DNA of 64,000 nt from Anthoceros angustus (lineage: Eukaryota > Streptophyta > Anthocerotopsida > Anthocerotales > Anthocerotaceae). The stretch is taken from the NCBI GenBank assembly GCA_010909165.1, contig VJWM01000063.1:1-64000 (forward strand). Direction: 5' to 3'. Below the pieces are notes generated by a model. That model searched no databases and was not told where the DNA came from. It was given only the letters and a program-made list of their open reading frames with translations. Made by a program: the position numbers and the translations under genes. This document shows, piece by piece, positions 45,913-58,800 of this stretch (the first letter of the stretch is position 1; each line of letters starts with the position of its first letter).

Positions 45913-48361
45913 CGCCCACCTTCGAATGACCAGTATCAATTCAGCTGCTTAATTCCAGCACTGGTACCTAAAGTGCGTCCATACAATACAGAGGAAGGCT
46001 GGCACTGGAACTAGAACTGGTCATGGATGCAGCACAAGAAGATATTTATTGGCCCACCTGTCAAGGGGAGGCAGGCCAGCTTCAGCTTCCGCTGCGGATA
46101 CAGATATTGAAAAGTTAGCTCATCTATGCTTTTATACTAGGGGCACAAACTCTTCCACACCATGACAGACAGATACACCGTCTTCTCATCGAGAAGACTG
46201 TGGTCCAAGGTATCTGCGGTCCTCTCAGCTATAAAATCTGCAGTCCGTGTGTTGTGCGGTCCTCTCAGCTGTCTGCAGAATGGGCGGTCCTCTCAGCTCT
46301 CTGCAGAATGGGCGGTCCTCTCAGCGATTTGCAGTATTTGCGGTATACTGCAGATAGCTGAGAGGACAGATAGGACTGTGCATCTTGCGTGCACAATTCT
46401 CATGACAAGCATGTGTATCTGCAGTCTTTTCATCTATTTCCCACTATAGGTAGATGAGAATGTATCTCATCTAGCACATGGTGGCAGATGGATGAGAGGA
46501 CTACTGTATCTGATCGATGCAGCAGATAGTGACAAATGGATGAGAAGACTGTATGTGAGAAGACTCAGTCTGTTACAATTCTGGACTTCCGTTTAGGGTG
46601 GCCGCGTGACTTGAGTAAGCACCGTCACTACAGCCAGCAAGAGTTGAAGTGTAGGCAGTGGTAGACTAATTCAGCGCGGAGATCAACTTAAAAGGGCGGA
46701 GCCCGGCTGTAATGAACACGCTGAGTTGGAATAAATTTAAGCTTCCGCTTGGTGTAACACAGTCTGATGGTGCAAGAGTGATTCCAACGACATGATAGAT
46801 CGACGTTGTTGGGCCCATTGGATACACATTCGTCGAATTCCTCAATTTTATGGCGTGATTGAAGTCGATACTATCTTTCGTCCGCTGAGGTAGTACTGGC
46901 CCATACAGCCTCGCCTTGAGCATAGAATTGAGCCGCTTGATTCGAATGGGGAAGCCGCTATTACTCTGCCTGGGGCGGCAGGCAGCGGTCTCTAGAATAG
47001 TGCCTTGACTACTAGTCCTCTCTCAGCCCGGCTAGGGCTGACTGAATCTCAGCCTACTAGAGCCGTCGACGGTGGTGAGATATCTCAGTTATCGGCGACG
47101 TGTTATATGCCAATTTTCTCGCTGCTATCTCCCCCGACGTCTTATGTGCCAGCGCGTCTAGGTAGACTTGACCGATTTACACATACACAAGACAAGTCAA
47201 TCTTAAACCTATTAATTGAGCATCTAACATTTCTAAATAATACCTTTGGGATGAAAACCACTAAACACTCCCACTATCAAACACTCCTACATATACAGGA
47301 AGGCCGACCCCAATTAGCATGACGTTGGCGGCCATACATTCTTGGCGCGTGCGAACTTGCAAGCGTGCGCAACCTCATATATGTGCCGCACATGCAGGCT
47401 GCGTGCTTTGAAGCCTGCGTCACGTGTAGAAGGGCAGAGCCTTTCTTCAGCTACACGGGGTCTCGATCAGCGCCCATGTCCTGTTGTGCGGTCCTGCAGA
47501 CCTTGGGCCCATTACTGTATGCCTTCCAAGATCGCATGGGCAGCTAGAGCCCTGACACCGACAACAAGGATGGATCCATGGAACTCGGAGTGATACAAAA
47601 GTGTTTCTGTAGTGAATTTGGCTTTAATCGAGGAGAAGCACAGAAAGGTGATTACATCGGGTGACGGAGGATTGTACATCGCGGACTCAGTCAACCAACT
47701 TCCGGGCGGTCCTGTCAGTATGCCGGAAGCAATCCGGCACAATCAACGTGAGGAGCCAGTATCTGCTAGTTCTAATCAGATACACAGAGATAACTGACAC
47801 TACCGCTGTTGGGAGCCCTAACAGGCAGAGATTCCGTTAGCCCTATCCGGGTTGAAAACAGGACTAGTCTAAGGGACTATTTTGGAGACAGCACATCCAG
47901 GCATGCCGAGTAGTAGCGCGGCCTCCCCTCAAAGATAAAACGGCTGTAGGCGAGCCTGTATGGCCAGTACTTGTTCAGCGGCCGATCAATAAGACCAGGT
48001 CGTCGCGATCGGGCACCGCAAAACAATTTGAAGAATCTGTATCCAACATTGGGCCAAGCGACACGGATCTATCGGTTCGTTGGAATCCCTCCTGCACCTT
48101 TAGACTTATTACAGTAGTCTCGTCATCTATCTGGCAGTAACTGTGTTGGATCAGTCTTCTCATCTACATATATATAGTGGCAAATAGATGAGAAGACTGG
48201 CCTGCCTCCCTTGACGGTGTGGGCCAATAAATATCTTCTTGTGCATCCATGACCAGTTCTAGTTCCAGTGCCAGCCTTCCTCTGTATTGTATGGACGCGC
48301 ACTTTAGGTACCAGTGCTGGAATTAAGCAGCTGAATTGATAGCGTCATTCGAAGGTGGGCG
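45913..48361. promoter_or_regulatory. Divergent A/B spacer, copy 2 (inverted)
   Basis: Reverse complement of 37392-39957 but about 120 bp shorter. It retains the foldbacks and CTTTTATA (TATA on minus) at 46129-46136, and lacks some of the GAGGAATTTGCAGGACGACA duplicate seen at 39.7 kb. Confidence 0.65.
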
Positions 48362-49345
48362 ATGGCGGAATCCACTGCCCTCCGTTTGACATGAAGCTGG
48401 GACGCACCCGCGTGTGGGACGACGCCGGCAAGGGTTGCGTTCCTTTTCTGGCCACTCAGCAGCCAGCAGACGGACCATCGTGAGAACACGAATCCGGAGG
48501 CTCTCACCTGGGCCACGCACGAGAAGCATCTACCCCCATACACCGCGATCCTTGCCGGGTATCTAGACGTCACCAGCAATGGGGAAGGCCCGCAGCAGCA
48601 TAAGCATTGAGCCTGCCAGCCTTCTGGCCAAGGCATTCAACACGTCGGAGGGGGATAACGAAAAGCTTCTGCAGTCCCTCAAGAGCCGCATTGACAGGTA
48701 CATACCATACCATATATCCTGTATGTATGTGCAAACCGATTGTCCGGGCAGTGGTGCTTGCAAATGCTGTTGGAATCTTGACTGTTTGTGCGTTATGTAC
48801 TCGTACATCTAGTATGTGCAAACCGATTGTGCTTGCAAATGCTGTTGCCATATATCTTGACTGTTTGTGCGTTGCAGCGTCGGAATTGAGCTTCCCAAGG
48901 TCGAGGTCCGCTTCCAGGACCTGCATGTCTTGGCTCAGTTTTATGTTGGCAGGCGTGCGCTTCCGTCGCTGTGGAATTTCGTGCGGAATCTGGTCGAGGT
49001 GACAAACTTTGCGTCCCTTGTATGTATAGTTCTCTTCCGGTTGATGTACATGACGGGGCCCACCATCCTCGGTCTCGTCACTGGGTGAAGATGGTGCGTC
49101 CCACGCCTGTTCACGGGCGTGCAATTAAACTGCTGCACGACATCTGTGTGACACAATTGTACTAACCCGCCCGGCGGCGGCTCTCTCAAATTTCGCCGCC
49201 CGCGTCTCTAGACAAAGATTCCATGTTCTGCGTCATGGATGTGATTTGGCAGGTGATCCATATAGCCCGGCTCTGCAGGCCTGCAGGCCTATCTGCTTGC
49301 AGATTGCTGCCGTCGGAGAAATGTGACCTCCATATTCTGGGAATT
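48362..49345 (+). pseudogene. ABCG pseudogene B, copy 2
   Basis: Start at 48362 with a base missing from the CCCC run after MAESTA. It carries the same GEGPQQHKH-stop lesion and the [17 protein letters not shown] exon (~48.88-49.0 kb), and ends just after CDLHIL at ~49.34 kb. It faces copy 3 across palindrome 2. Confidence 0.8.
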
Positions 49346-49391
49346 CAGAAAATGATGGTCGACAACCCGTAACCTCTCACCTTCCAGGCTC
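49259..49391. repeat. Loop of palindrome 2 (133 bp)
   Basis: GTGATTTGGCAGGTGATC at 49241-49258 is mirrored by GATCACCTGCCAAATCAC at 49392-49409. The second giant inverted repeat (copy 2 versus copy 3) therefore turns here. Confidence 0.9.
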
Positions 49392-50287
49392 GATCACCTG
49401 CCAAATCACATCCATGACGCAGAACATGGAATCTTTGTCTAGAGACGCGGGCGGCGAAATTTGAGAGAGCCGCCGCCGGGCGGGTTAGTACAATTGTGTC
49501 ACACAGATGTCGTGCAGCAGTTTAATTGCACGCCCGTGAACAGGCGTGGGACGCACCATCTTCACCCAGTGACGAGACCGAGGATGGTGGGCCCCGTCAT
49601 GTACATCAACCGGAAGAGAACTATACATACAAGGGACGCAAAGTTTGTCACCTCGACCAGATTCCGCACGAAATTCCACAGCGACGGAAGCGCACGCCTG
49701 CCAACATAAAACTGAGCCAAGACATGCAGGTCCTGGAAGCGGACCTCGACCTTGGGAAGCTCAATTCCGACGCTGCAACGCACAAAACAGTCAAGATATA
49801 TGGCAACAGCATTTGCAAGCACAATCGGTTTGCACATACTAGATGTACGAGTACATAACGCACAAAACAGTCAAGATTCCAACAGCATTTGCAAGCACCA
49901 CTGCCCGGACAATCGGTTTGCACATACAGGATATATGGTATGGTATGTACCTGTCAATGCGGCTCTTGAGGACTGCAGAAGCTTTTCGTTATCCCCTCCG
50001 ACGTGTTGAATGCCTTGGCCAGAAGGCTGGCAGGCTCAATGCTTATGCTGCTGCGGGCCTTCCCCATTGCTGGTGACGTCTAGATACCCGGCAAGGATCG
50101 CGGTGTATGGGGGTAGATGCTTCTCGTGCGTGGCCCAGGTGAGAGCCTCCGGATTCGTGTTCTCACGATGGTCCGTCTGCTGGCTGCTGGAGTGGCCAGA
50201 AAAGGGAACGCAACCCTTGCCGGCGTCGTCCCACACGCGGGTGCGTCCCAGCTTCATGTCAAACGGAGGGGCAGTGGATTCCGCCAT
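49392..50287 (-). pseudogene. ABCG pseudogene B, copy 3
   Basis: Start 50287; exon 1 frame to the stop after GEGPQQHKH; exon 2 at ~49.66-49.78 kb. It lacks the CDLHIL exon, which lies beyond the copy boundary. Same ancestral lesion as copies 1 and 2. Confidence 0.8.
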
Positions 50288-52853
50288 CGCCCACCTTCGA
50301 ATGACGCTATCAATTCAGCTGCTTAATTCCAGCACTGGTACCTAAAGTGCGCGTCCATACAATACAGAGGAAGGCTGGCACTGGAACTAGAACTGGTCAT
50401 GGATGCAGCACAAGAAGATATTTATTGGCCCACACCGTCAAGGGGAGGCAGGCCAGTCTTCTCATCTATTTGCCACTATATATATGTAGATGAGAAGACT
50501 GTACCTGATCCAACACAGTTACTGCCAGATAGATGACGAGACTACTGTAATAAGTCTAAAGGTGCAGGAGGGATTCCAACGAACCGATAGATCCGTGTCG
50601 CTTGGCCCAATGTTGGATACAGATTCTTCAAATTGTTTTGCGGTGCCCGATCGCGACGACCTGGTCTTATTGATCGGCCGCTGAACAAGTACTGGCCATA
50701 CAGGCTCGCCTACAGCCGTTTTATCTTTGAGGGAGGCCGCGCTACTACTCGGCATGCCTGGATGTGCTGTCTCCAAAATAGTCCCTTAGACTAGTCCTGT
50801 TTTCAACCCGGATAGGGCTAACGGAATCTCTGCCTGTTAGGGCTCCCAACAGCGGTAGTGTCAGTTATCTCTGTGTATCTGATTAGAACTAGCAGATACT
50901 GGCTCCTCACGTTGATTGTGGATTGCTTCCGGCATACTGACAGGACCGCCCGGAAGTTGGTTGACTGAGTCCGCGATGTACAATCCTCCGTCACCCGATG
51001 TAATCACCTTTCTGTGCTTCTCCTCGATTAAAGCCAAATTCACTACAGAAACACTTTTGTATCACTCCGAGTTCCATGGATCCATCCTTGTTGTCGGTGT
51101 CAGGGCTCTAGCTGCCCATGCGATCTTGGAAGGCATACAGTAATGGGCCCAAGGTCTGCAGGACCGCACAACAGGACATGGGCGCTGATCGAGACCCCGT
51201 GTAGCTGAAGAAAGGCTCTGCCTTCTACACGTGACGCAGGCTTCAAAGCACGCAGCCTGCATGTGCGGCACATATAGCGAGGTTGCGCACGCTTGCAAGT
51301 TCGCACGCGCCAAGAATGTATGGCCGCCAACGTCATGCTAATTGGGGTCAGCCTTCCTGTATATGTAGGAGTGTTTGATAGTGGGAGTGTTTAGTGGTTT
51401 TCATCCCAAAGGTATTATTTAGAAATGTTAGATGCTCAATTAATAGGTTTAAGATTGACTTGTCTTGTGTGTGTAAATCGGTCAAGTCTACCTAGACGCG
51501 CTGGCACATAAGACGTCGGGGAGATAGCAGCGAGAAAATTGGCATATAACACGTCGCCGATAACTGAGATATCTCACCACCGTCGACGGCTCTAGTAGGC
51601 TGAGATTCAGTCAGCCTAGCCGGGCTGAGAGAGGACTAGTAGTCAAGGCACTATTCTAGAGACCGCTGCCTGCCGCCCCAGGCAGAGTAATAGCGGCTTC
51701 CCCATTCGAATCAAGCGGCTCAATTCTATGCTCAAGGCGAGGCTGTATGGGCCAGTACTACCTCAGCGGACGAAAGATAGTATCGACTTCAATCACGCCA
51801 TAAAATTGAGGAATTCGACGAATGTGTATCCAATGGGCCCAACAACGTCGATCTATCATGTCGTTGGAATCACTCTTGCACCATCAGACTGTGTTACACC
51901 GGTTTGGCAAGCGGAAGCTTAAATTTATTCCAACTCAGCGTGTTCATTACAGCCGGGCTCCCGCCCTTTTAAGTTGATCTCCGCGCTGAATTAGTCTACC
52001 ACTGCCTACACTTCAACTCTTGCTGGCTGTAGTGACGGTGCTTACTCAAGTCACGCGGCCACCCTAAACGGAAGTCCAGAATTGTAACAGACTGAGTCTT
52101 CTCACATACAGTCTTCTCATCCATTTGTCACTATCTGCTGCATCGATCAGATACAGTAGTCCTCTCATCCATCTGCCACCATGTGCTAGATGAGATACAT
52201 TCTCATCTACCTATATAGTGGGAAATAGATGAAAAGACTGCAGATACACATGCTTGTCATGAGAATTGTGCACGCAAGATGCACAGTCCTATCTGTGTCC
52301 TCTCAGCTATCTGCAGTATACCGCAAATACTGCAAATCGCTGAGAGGACCGCCATTCTGCAGAGAGCTGAGAGGACCGCCCATTCTGCAGACAGCTGAGA
52401 GGACCGCACAACACACGGACTGCAGATTTTATAGCTGAGAGGACCGCAGATACCTTGGACCACAGTCTTCTCGATGAGAAGACGGTGTATCTGTCTGTCA
52501 TGGTGTGGAAGAGTTTGTGCCCTAGTATAAAAGCATAGATGAGCTAACTTTTCAATATCTGTATCCAGCGGAAGCTGAAGCTGGCCTGCCTCCCTTTCCC
52601 TGATAGGAATTTGCAGGACGACAGGTCTGCTTGCCACCCTTGCCGTGAGAGGAATTTGCAGGACGACAGGTCTGCCTGCCTCCTTTCCTTCTTCTTGTGC
52701 TGCATCCATTGCTAGTTCCCTGGCGAGTTCCGGATCTGTTGCCGGTGCCAGGCTGCAGCACATGTATGCACACGCATTGTAGGCACGCACATTGCATCGC
52801 ATGCTGGGATTATTCAGGCAGCTGAATTGATACTGGTCATTCGAAGGTGGGCG
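50288..52853. promoter_or_regulatory. Divergent B/A spacer, copy 3
   Basis: As in copy 1. It contains a perfect 14-bp foldback AGTCTTCTCATCTA/TAGATGAGAAGACT at about 50455-50500 and TATAAAAG at 52526-52533, 320 bp before the A3 start. Confidence 0.65.
52526..52533 (+). promoter_or_regulatory. Candidate TATA box of gene A, copy 3
   Basis: TATAAAAG with the same flanks as the other two copies. Confidence 0.45.
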
Positions 52854-55800
52854 ATGGCGGGACCCACTGCCCCTCCATTCGACTTGAAGCTGGGAGGCAC
52901 GCGCGTGTGGGACGACACTGGCGTGGGCCGCGCCCCCTTTTCTGGCCACTCCAGCAGCCAGCAGACAGACGAGGAAACGGATCCGGAGGCTCTCACTTGG
53001 GTCGCGCTCGAGAAGCTTCCTCCCTACATCGCCATCCTGGCGGGGTCTCTGGATGTCACCAGCAATGAGGAACACCCGCAGCAGCCTGAGCGTGTGGATG
53101 TGCGCAAGCTCAGCCGCATGCAGCGCGCCAGGCTTCTGGCCAGGCCTTCGGCACCTCGGAGCGTGATAACGTAAAGCTTCTGCAGTCCTCAAGAACCGCA
53201 TTGACAGGTACTCACAGTATTTGCAAACCGATTGTGCTGGACATGGTGCAATTCCTTTGTTTTCATCTACATACAGTATGTCTGTGCAAACCGACTGTGC
53301 GGGAAATGATCCTTGCAAATGTTGTTGGAATCTTGACAGTTCTGTGCTTTGCAGAGTCGGGATTGAGCTCCCCAAGGTTGAGGTCCGCTTCCAGGACCTG
53401 CACGTCTCGGCCCAGGTGTATGTTGGCGGGCGTGCGCTTCCGTCGCTGTGGAATTTCGTCTGGAACCTGGTCGAGGTACAATGCCCATTCAAAATTGGCG
53501 CCTGTGTAAAGGTTTGCATACACTCGTGAGGCCAGTGGTGGGGCCCGCCACTCACACCCAGGTTGCCCGTTACCCTGGTGCCTTCGAATTTACATCACAT
53601 CTATCCATCCACCATGCGACTCCTCTTCGTCCCGCATCGGATCTGGAGGTCTGATGGTAGGATGTATGGATGGGGTGGCCGATCATTCGACCATGGAAGG
53701 GGATGGACAGGCTGCTTGGGTGAGGATGGAGGGCCTCACGTCTGTTCACGGACTTGCATTTTAAACTTTCAAACTGGACGGGATCTAGTTGCAATTCAAT
53801 CTGCAAATCTCCGTTGGCGGTTCTCGCAAATTTTGCCGCTGGCAGCTCTCGCAAGTTTCATGTTTTGCTTCATTGTTGTGACGCGGAACGTGATCGATAT
53901 GGCTCCGCCTTGCAGGCCTGCCTAGCTGGTTGCAGATTGCTGCCGTCAGAGAAATGTGACCTCCAAATTCTGCACGGCGTCAGTGGGATGATCAAGCCTG
54001 GGAGGTGAGGTGTTACCGATCGTCGATTAGCATTTCCGAATGCTCGCTCCCCCTCTGGCTGAAACATTAACTTTGTGGATTGCCACACATTTTCTTGGGC
54101 TGCAGGATGACCCTTCTTCTTGGTCCACCGGGTTCTGGCAAATCGACGCTGCTGCTGGCGCTAGTGGGAAAGCTAGATTCAAGCTTACGGTGTGATTTTC
54201 CCCTGCCCACTCCTCTTGCTTCGTTTGCAAGCCTAGAGTCAGACTCCATAAATTGCCGGCTTTGGACTCAGCTCAAACTCTCTAATTGCCCTGTTTGTGC
54301 ACTTGTGACCAGAAATCTGGCTTGATTACTTACAACGGCCTGACGCTCAAGGAATTTGTACCTCAAAGGACAGCGTTGTATATTAGCCAGACTGACAATC
54401 ACATCGGCGAGCTTACTGTACGAGAGACTCTTGACTTCGCTGCCCGGTGTCAAGGTGTAGGCTATAAACAAGGTATGTGGACTGTGGGACCTTATCCCTT
54501 GATTATCCTCCTTGGCACACAATCTCATCCTTTCTGATCCCAATTATTGCAGCGATGATGGCTGAGCTCGCTAGGAGGGAGGAGGAACAGAAAATTCGTC
54601 CTCGCCCAGGCATTGACGCATATATGAAGGTAGCATGGCTAGTTACGTCCTCTCAGGCATTCACGTGGGGCGTTCTCCAACCGTTTCATTACACGATTTG
54701 ATATACTGCGTGTGTATCAGGCGTCAGCTGTGGAGGGCAAGAAGCACAGTGTTTCTACGGATTATATCATGAAGATCCTCGGTCTTGAACACTGTGCAGA
54801 CACGATTGTGGGAGATCAGATGCTCAGGGGGATTTCAGGAGGCCAAAAAAAACGACTAACAACAGGTTTGCTGTGGCTTCCTCGCGAAAGCCGGGTCTGG
54901 GAAAACGTAGCACTGCTTTTACTATCCTGCTTTGGCTGGTTGCATCGAGTATCTGACTAGTGCTGCTCTCTTTGCAGGTGAGATGGTGGTTGGACCCAAA
55001 AACTTTGTTTATGGACGAGATATCTACAGGGTTGGACAGCTCCACAACCTTCCAAATCGTAAAATGCACCCAGTAACTTCGTTCACCTGCATGATGCAAC
55101 TGTGCTAATGGCTCTCCTCCAGCCCCCCCCGGAAACGTTTGACCTTTTCGATGACATTCTCCTCCTAGCTGAGGGTCACGTGGTATACCTGGGGCCTCGA
55201 GAAAAAGTCCTCGAGTTTTTTGAGTCACTGGGGTTCAAGCTTCCACCTCGTAAAGCATTGCAGACTTTCTTCAAGTGAAGTATTCTGAATGTCTCTTCAT
55301 GTTTTGGACCTTGAATGTGAATGGAATTTCACCTCACTCCTTCCTGTAAATGGCCACCCTGTGATGTCAGGTTACTTCAAAGAAGGATCAGGCGCAGTAC
55401 TGGGCAGACAAGAGCAGGCCTTACAAATACATACCGGTTTCTGCAATCGCAGCTGCATTTCAGGAGTCCGAGGTCCGGAAAGAATTGAAGGCACAACTTG
55501 CAACTCCACTGGATGTTTCTAAAAGCCACCCCCTGGCAATGGCCAAGACAAAGTATGCTTTGTCAAAGTGGAAGCTTTTCGAAGCCTGCTTTGAACGAGA
55601 ACTGTTGTTAATGAAGCGCAACAGTTTTCTGTATGTTTTCCGCACTTTGCAGGTACATCATCTTGCTTCCAGTTGGGGAACGTCTTTGGCGATGTATTTG
55701 TCAAGCAATTATTCATGATTCGGTAGACAGAAAATAAACAGGCATTTACTTCTAACCTTTCTTGTATGTGGCAGGTTGGTTTAGTGGCATTCCTGACAGC

Positions 55801-58800
55801 CACTTTATTTGTGAGGACAGATTTGCATCCCACAAATGAGAGCGATGGAAACCTGTACATGAATTGTCTATTCTACTCCTTGTTGCACATGGTTTTCAAT
55901 GGATTTTCTGAGATGTCGCTCACGGTAATGCGACTTCAAGTGTTCTACAAGCAGAGAGACAACCTGTTTTATCCAGCCTGGGCTTTCTCAATACCAGTCT
56001 GGATTCTCAGACTTCCCTACTCAGCTGTGGAGGCTGTTGTTTGGAGTTCTATAGTATATTACACTGTTGGACTTGCCCCTGACGCTATCAGGTAACGGGC
56101 CCTCAAGCATATTGAAGAAGACATTTTACCTACTAGCCACTAGAGGCAGTTTGTTCTGATAATTCTCTGTTTTGTCCAGGTTTATCCGATTTACGCTAGT
56201 GCTTTTCCTCACGCACCAGGTGTCAGTTGGGATTTTTCGGACAATAGGTGCTCTAGGGAGATCCATGGTTATTGCATACACTTTCGGATCCTTTACAATT
56301 CGTCTGCTCTTCCTTCTCGGTGGATTCATCTTAGCAAAAAGTAACCTCTTTCTCCTTTGTGATTATTTCAGCTTCACAGTCTATGCAAAGCTCACGCACT
56401 TAGACGCAAGCAGACAGCATAACAAGCTTGTCACGATTTGTCATGTCACTTGCAGATAGCATGCACCCTTGGTGGGTATGGGGATATTGGGTGTCTCCTT
56501 TGACATATGCTCAGAATGCTATCTCTGTCAACGAATTTCTTGCACCTAGATGGCAAACGGTATGTGGTACATTCGTTTCTGTGAGAACCGACATGCCATC
56601 CTCTAGACTATCCCTTCAACCCGGGGCTTACTCTGCTAGAGTGCCTCTGTAGGAATGTTCGTATGTTGGTGCAGAGTCCTGCATTGTGTGAGAGAGCTGA
56701 TATATTGTCCGGACTGTCCCTCCAGCAAAGCCCTGATGCTCCTGGAGTACCTCTGTATAGGAGAATTCTTGGTGCACGAGGGATGCCAATGAAAGGATAT
56801 TGGTACTGGATAGGTGTTGCTGTGCTCATTGGGTACACATTGTTCCTCAATTTAACGGTGACTCTGGCACTGTCGCATTTCGACTGTAAGGACTTGATAC
56901 CTGTGATGTGTGGTTACTATGTTTGAAATGTTGTCTACTGGTAAGTTGACAGACTTCTGGGCCAGCCTAAATTATGAAATGCTTGCCTGTGATAGCGATT
57001 GGCAAGCCACAAGCAGTTGTGACAGAGGAGACTCTCAGAGAGAAGACTGAAGATATTACTGACCAGTCACGGCTCCACGGGGCTGGAAATGGGGCCGGGA
57101 GTCTAAAAAGTAATGGGAATAGTACAAACCATGTTGTGGAATCAAGCGTGGAGTCAGGAGGTAGCTGACAAATCTTTCCATCATGAGGTTTTGTTAGTTC
57201 AGTGTTTTGACACACTAATATGGTGCTGTAATCTGCAGGAACCATTGAATTGGGACCCGTTGCCAGGCAGAATGACAGAGTGCCTGAAATTCATGCGAAC
57301 ATACAACAGTTGACAGAGCCCAAGACATCCAGGGGGATGATATTGCCCTTTAAGCCTCTGGCTTTGTCATTTCACAACGTTTGCTACTGCGTTGACATGC
57401 CTCCAGTACGAACTTTGCTCACAGAAGCACCACAGTCACTTTGAAGTATGGAGGTGGTTGTTGCCATATCCTTTCTGCCACGTTTTGTGCTCATCATGGT
57501 TTGTTTGTTTAGGAAATGAAAGAAGAGGGCCTTAAAGAGGCCAAGTTGCAGCTTTTGAACAGCGTGAGTGGGGCCTTTCGTCCTGGGGTGCTCACTGCTC
57601 TGGTCGGTGTTAGTGGAGCTGGAAAGACAACGTTGATGGATGTTCTTGCCGGTAGGAAGACGGGTGGCCGTATCACTGGAGAAATTAGGGTGTCTGGATA
57701 TCCCAAGGTGCAAGCTACCTTTGCTCGAGTTGCAGGATATGTGGAGCAGACTGATATACATTCCCCACAAGTCACAGTGCATGAATCGTTGCTCTATTCC
57801 TCATGGTTGCGACTTCCCGATGACGTTGACACACAAGCACATCATGTAAGTATTGAAAATGGCTGGAAGGTGACGTGGATTGTAAGGATCGATTGGCCAT
57901 CACTCAATCATGAGCTCTGCCTTTGGTTGAGTGATGTTGTTAAGGATCTAAGTATGTTGTTTTTGACTCTCATGAGCTTTGCCTCATGCATGCTCTACTT
58001 TTTCATCAGGCGTTCGTTGAAGAGATTATGGAGCTGGTAGAGCTGGCTCCTTTGAGACATGCACTCGTGGGGCTACCTGGCAGCACTGGGTTGTCAACGG
58101 AGCAGAGAAAACGTCTGACAATTGCTGTTGAACTTGTTGCAAATCCTTCTATAATCTTCATGGATGAGCCTACCTCAGGGCTGGATGCCCGAGCAGCAGC
58201 GATTGTTATGCGTACTGTGCGGAATACTGTTGACACAGGACGGACGGTTGTTTGCACAATCCACCAACCCAGCATAGACATCTTTGAAGCATTTGATGAG
58301 GTATAGTCTGTTCAATCTTTTACAGTGGTGCAGATGCGTTTTAAAATTTCTTACTCTGACATTATCCACATGCAAACTGCAGCTTCTCTTGATGGAACGT
58401 GGGGGAAAAGTGATATATGCTGGGCCTCTGGGACAGCACTCGCAGCAACTCATTGACTATTTTGAGGTGGATCCCGGATTCTGTTTTGTACATTCTCTTC
58501 CTTTTCAGCCGTTCCCAGCAAATTGAGACTTTTGGTAACAACTGTAACCACTTTCCAGAGTATCCGTGGAGTCCCACCGATCAAGGATGGGTACAACCCA
58601 GCCACATGGATGCTTGAGGTCACCACCCCCGCAGCAGAGCAGCGAATTGGTCAAGGCTTTGCAGACATTTACAGGAATTCAGAGTTGTTCCGGTATGTTC
58701 TATTTGCCATAGGCTCTCTCCGGGCAATCCAACTTCTGTTCCACAGTTGGGGATGAATTTGCTTCTTGTGAATGTGGTGCAGGCAAAACGAGTCACTAAT

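Larger units (their letters stand above)
36363..49397. repeat. Giant inverted repeat (palindrome 1): arms of ~6.45 kb, 132-bp loop
   Basis: Arm 36363-42816 is the reverse complement of about 42949-49397, apart from scattered indels and an intron-1/exon-1 mosaic. Each arm holds pseudogene B, the spacer and the truncated 5' half of gene A. The loop 42817-42948 is the end of an ABCG intron and the start of the next exon. Forward sequence remains collinear with the full gene to 42950, giving a 2-bp overlap at the turn. Confidence 0.9.
49392..55866 (+). repeat. Third copy of the B-spacer-A unit (direct repeat of 36500-42950)
   Basis: Collinear with 36500-42950 at an offset of about 12.9 kb, with scattered 1-3-nt indels concentrated in homopolymers. 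It is inverted relative to 42949-49258. Beyond 55866 it continues into the unique second half of gene A. Confidence 0.9.

Noticed and set aside
52257-53555. 432-residue minus-strand open frame across the spacer and exons of gene A
   Set aside because: It runs antisense through the TATA box, exon 1 and exon 2 of a recognised ABCG gene, shows no domain, and is broken in the equivalent regions of copies 1 and 2.
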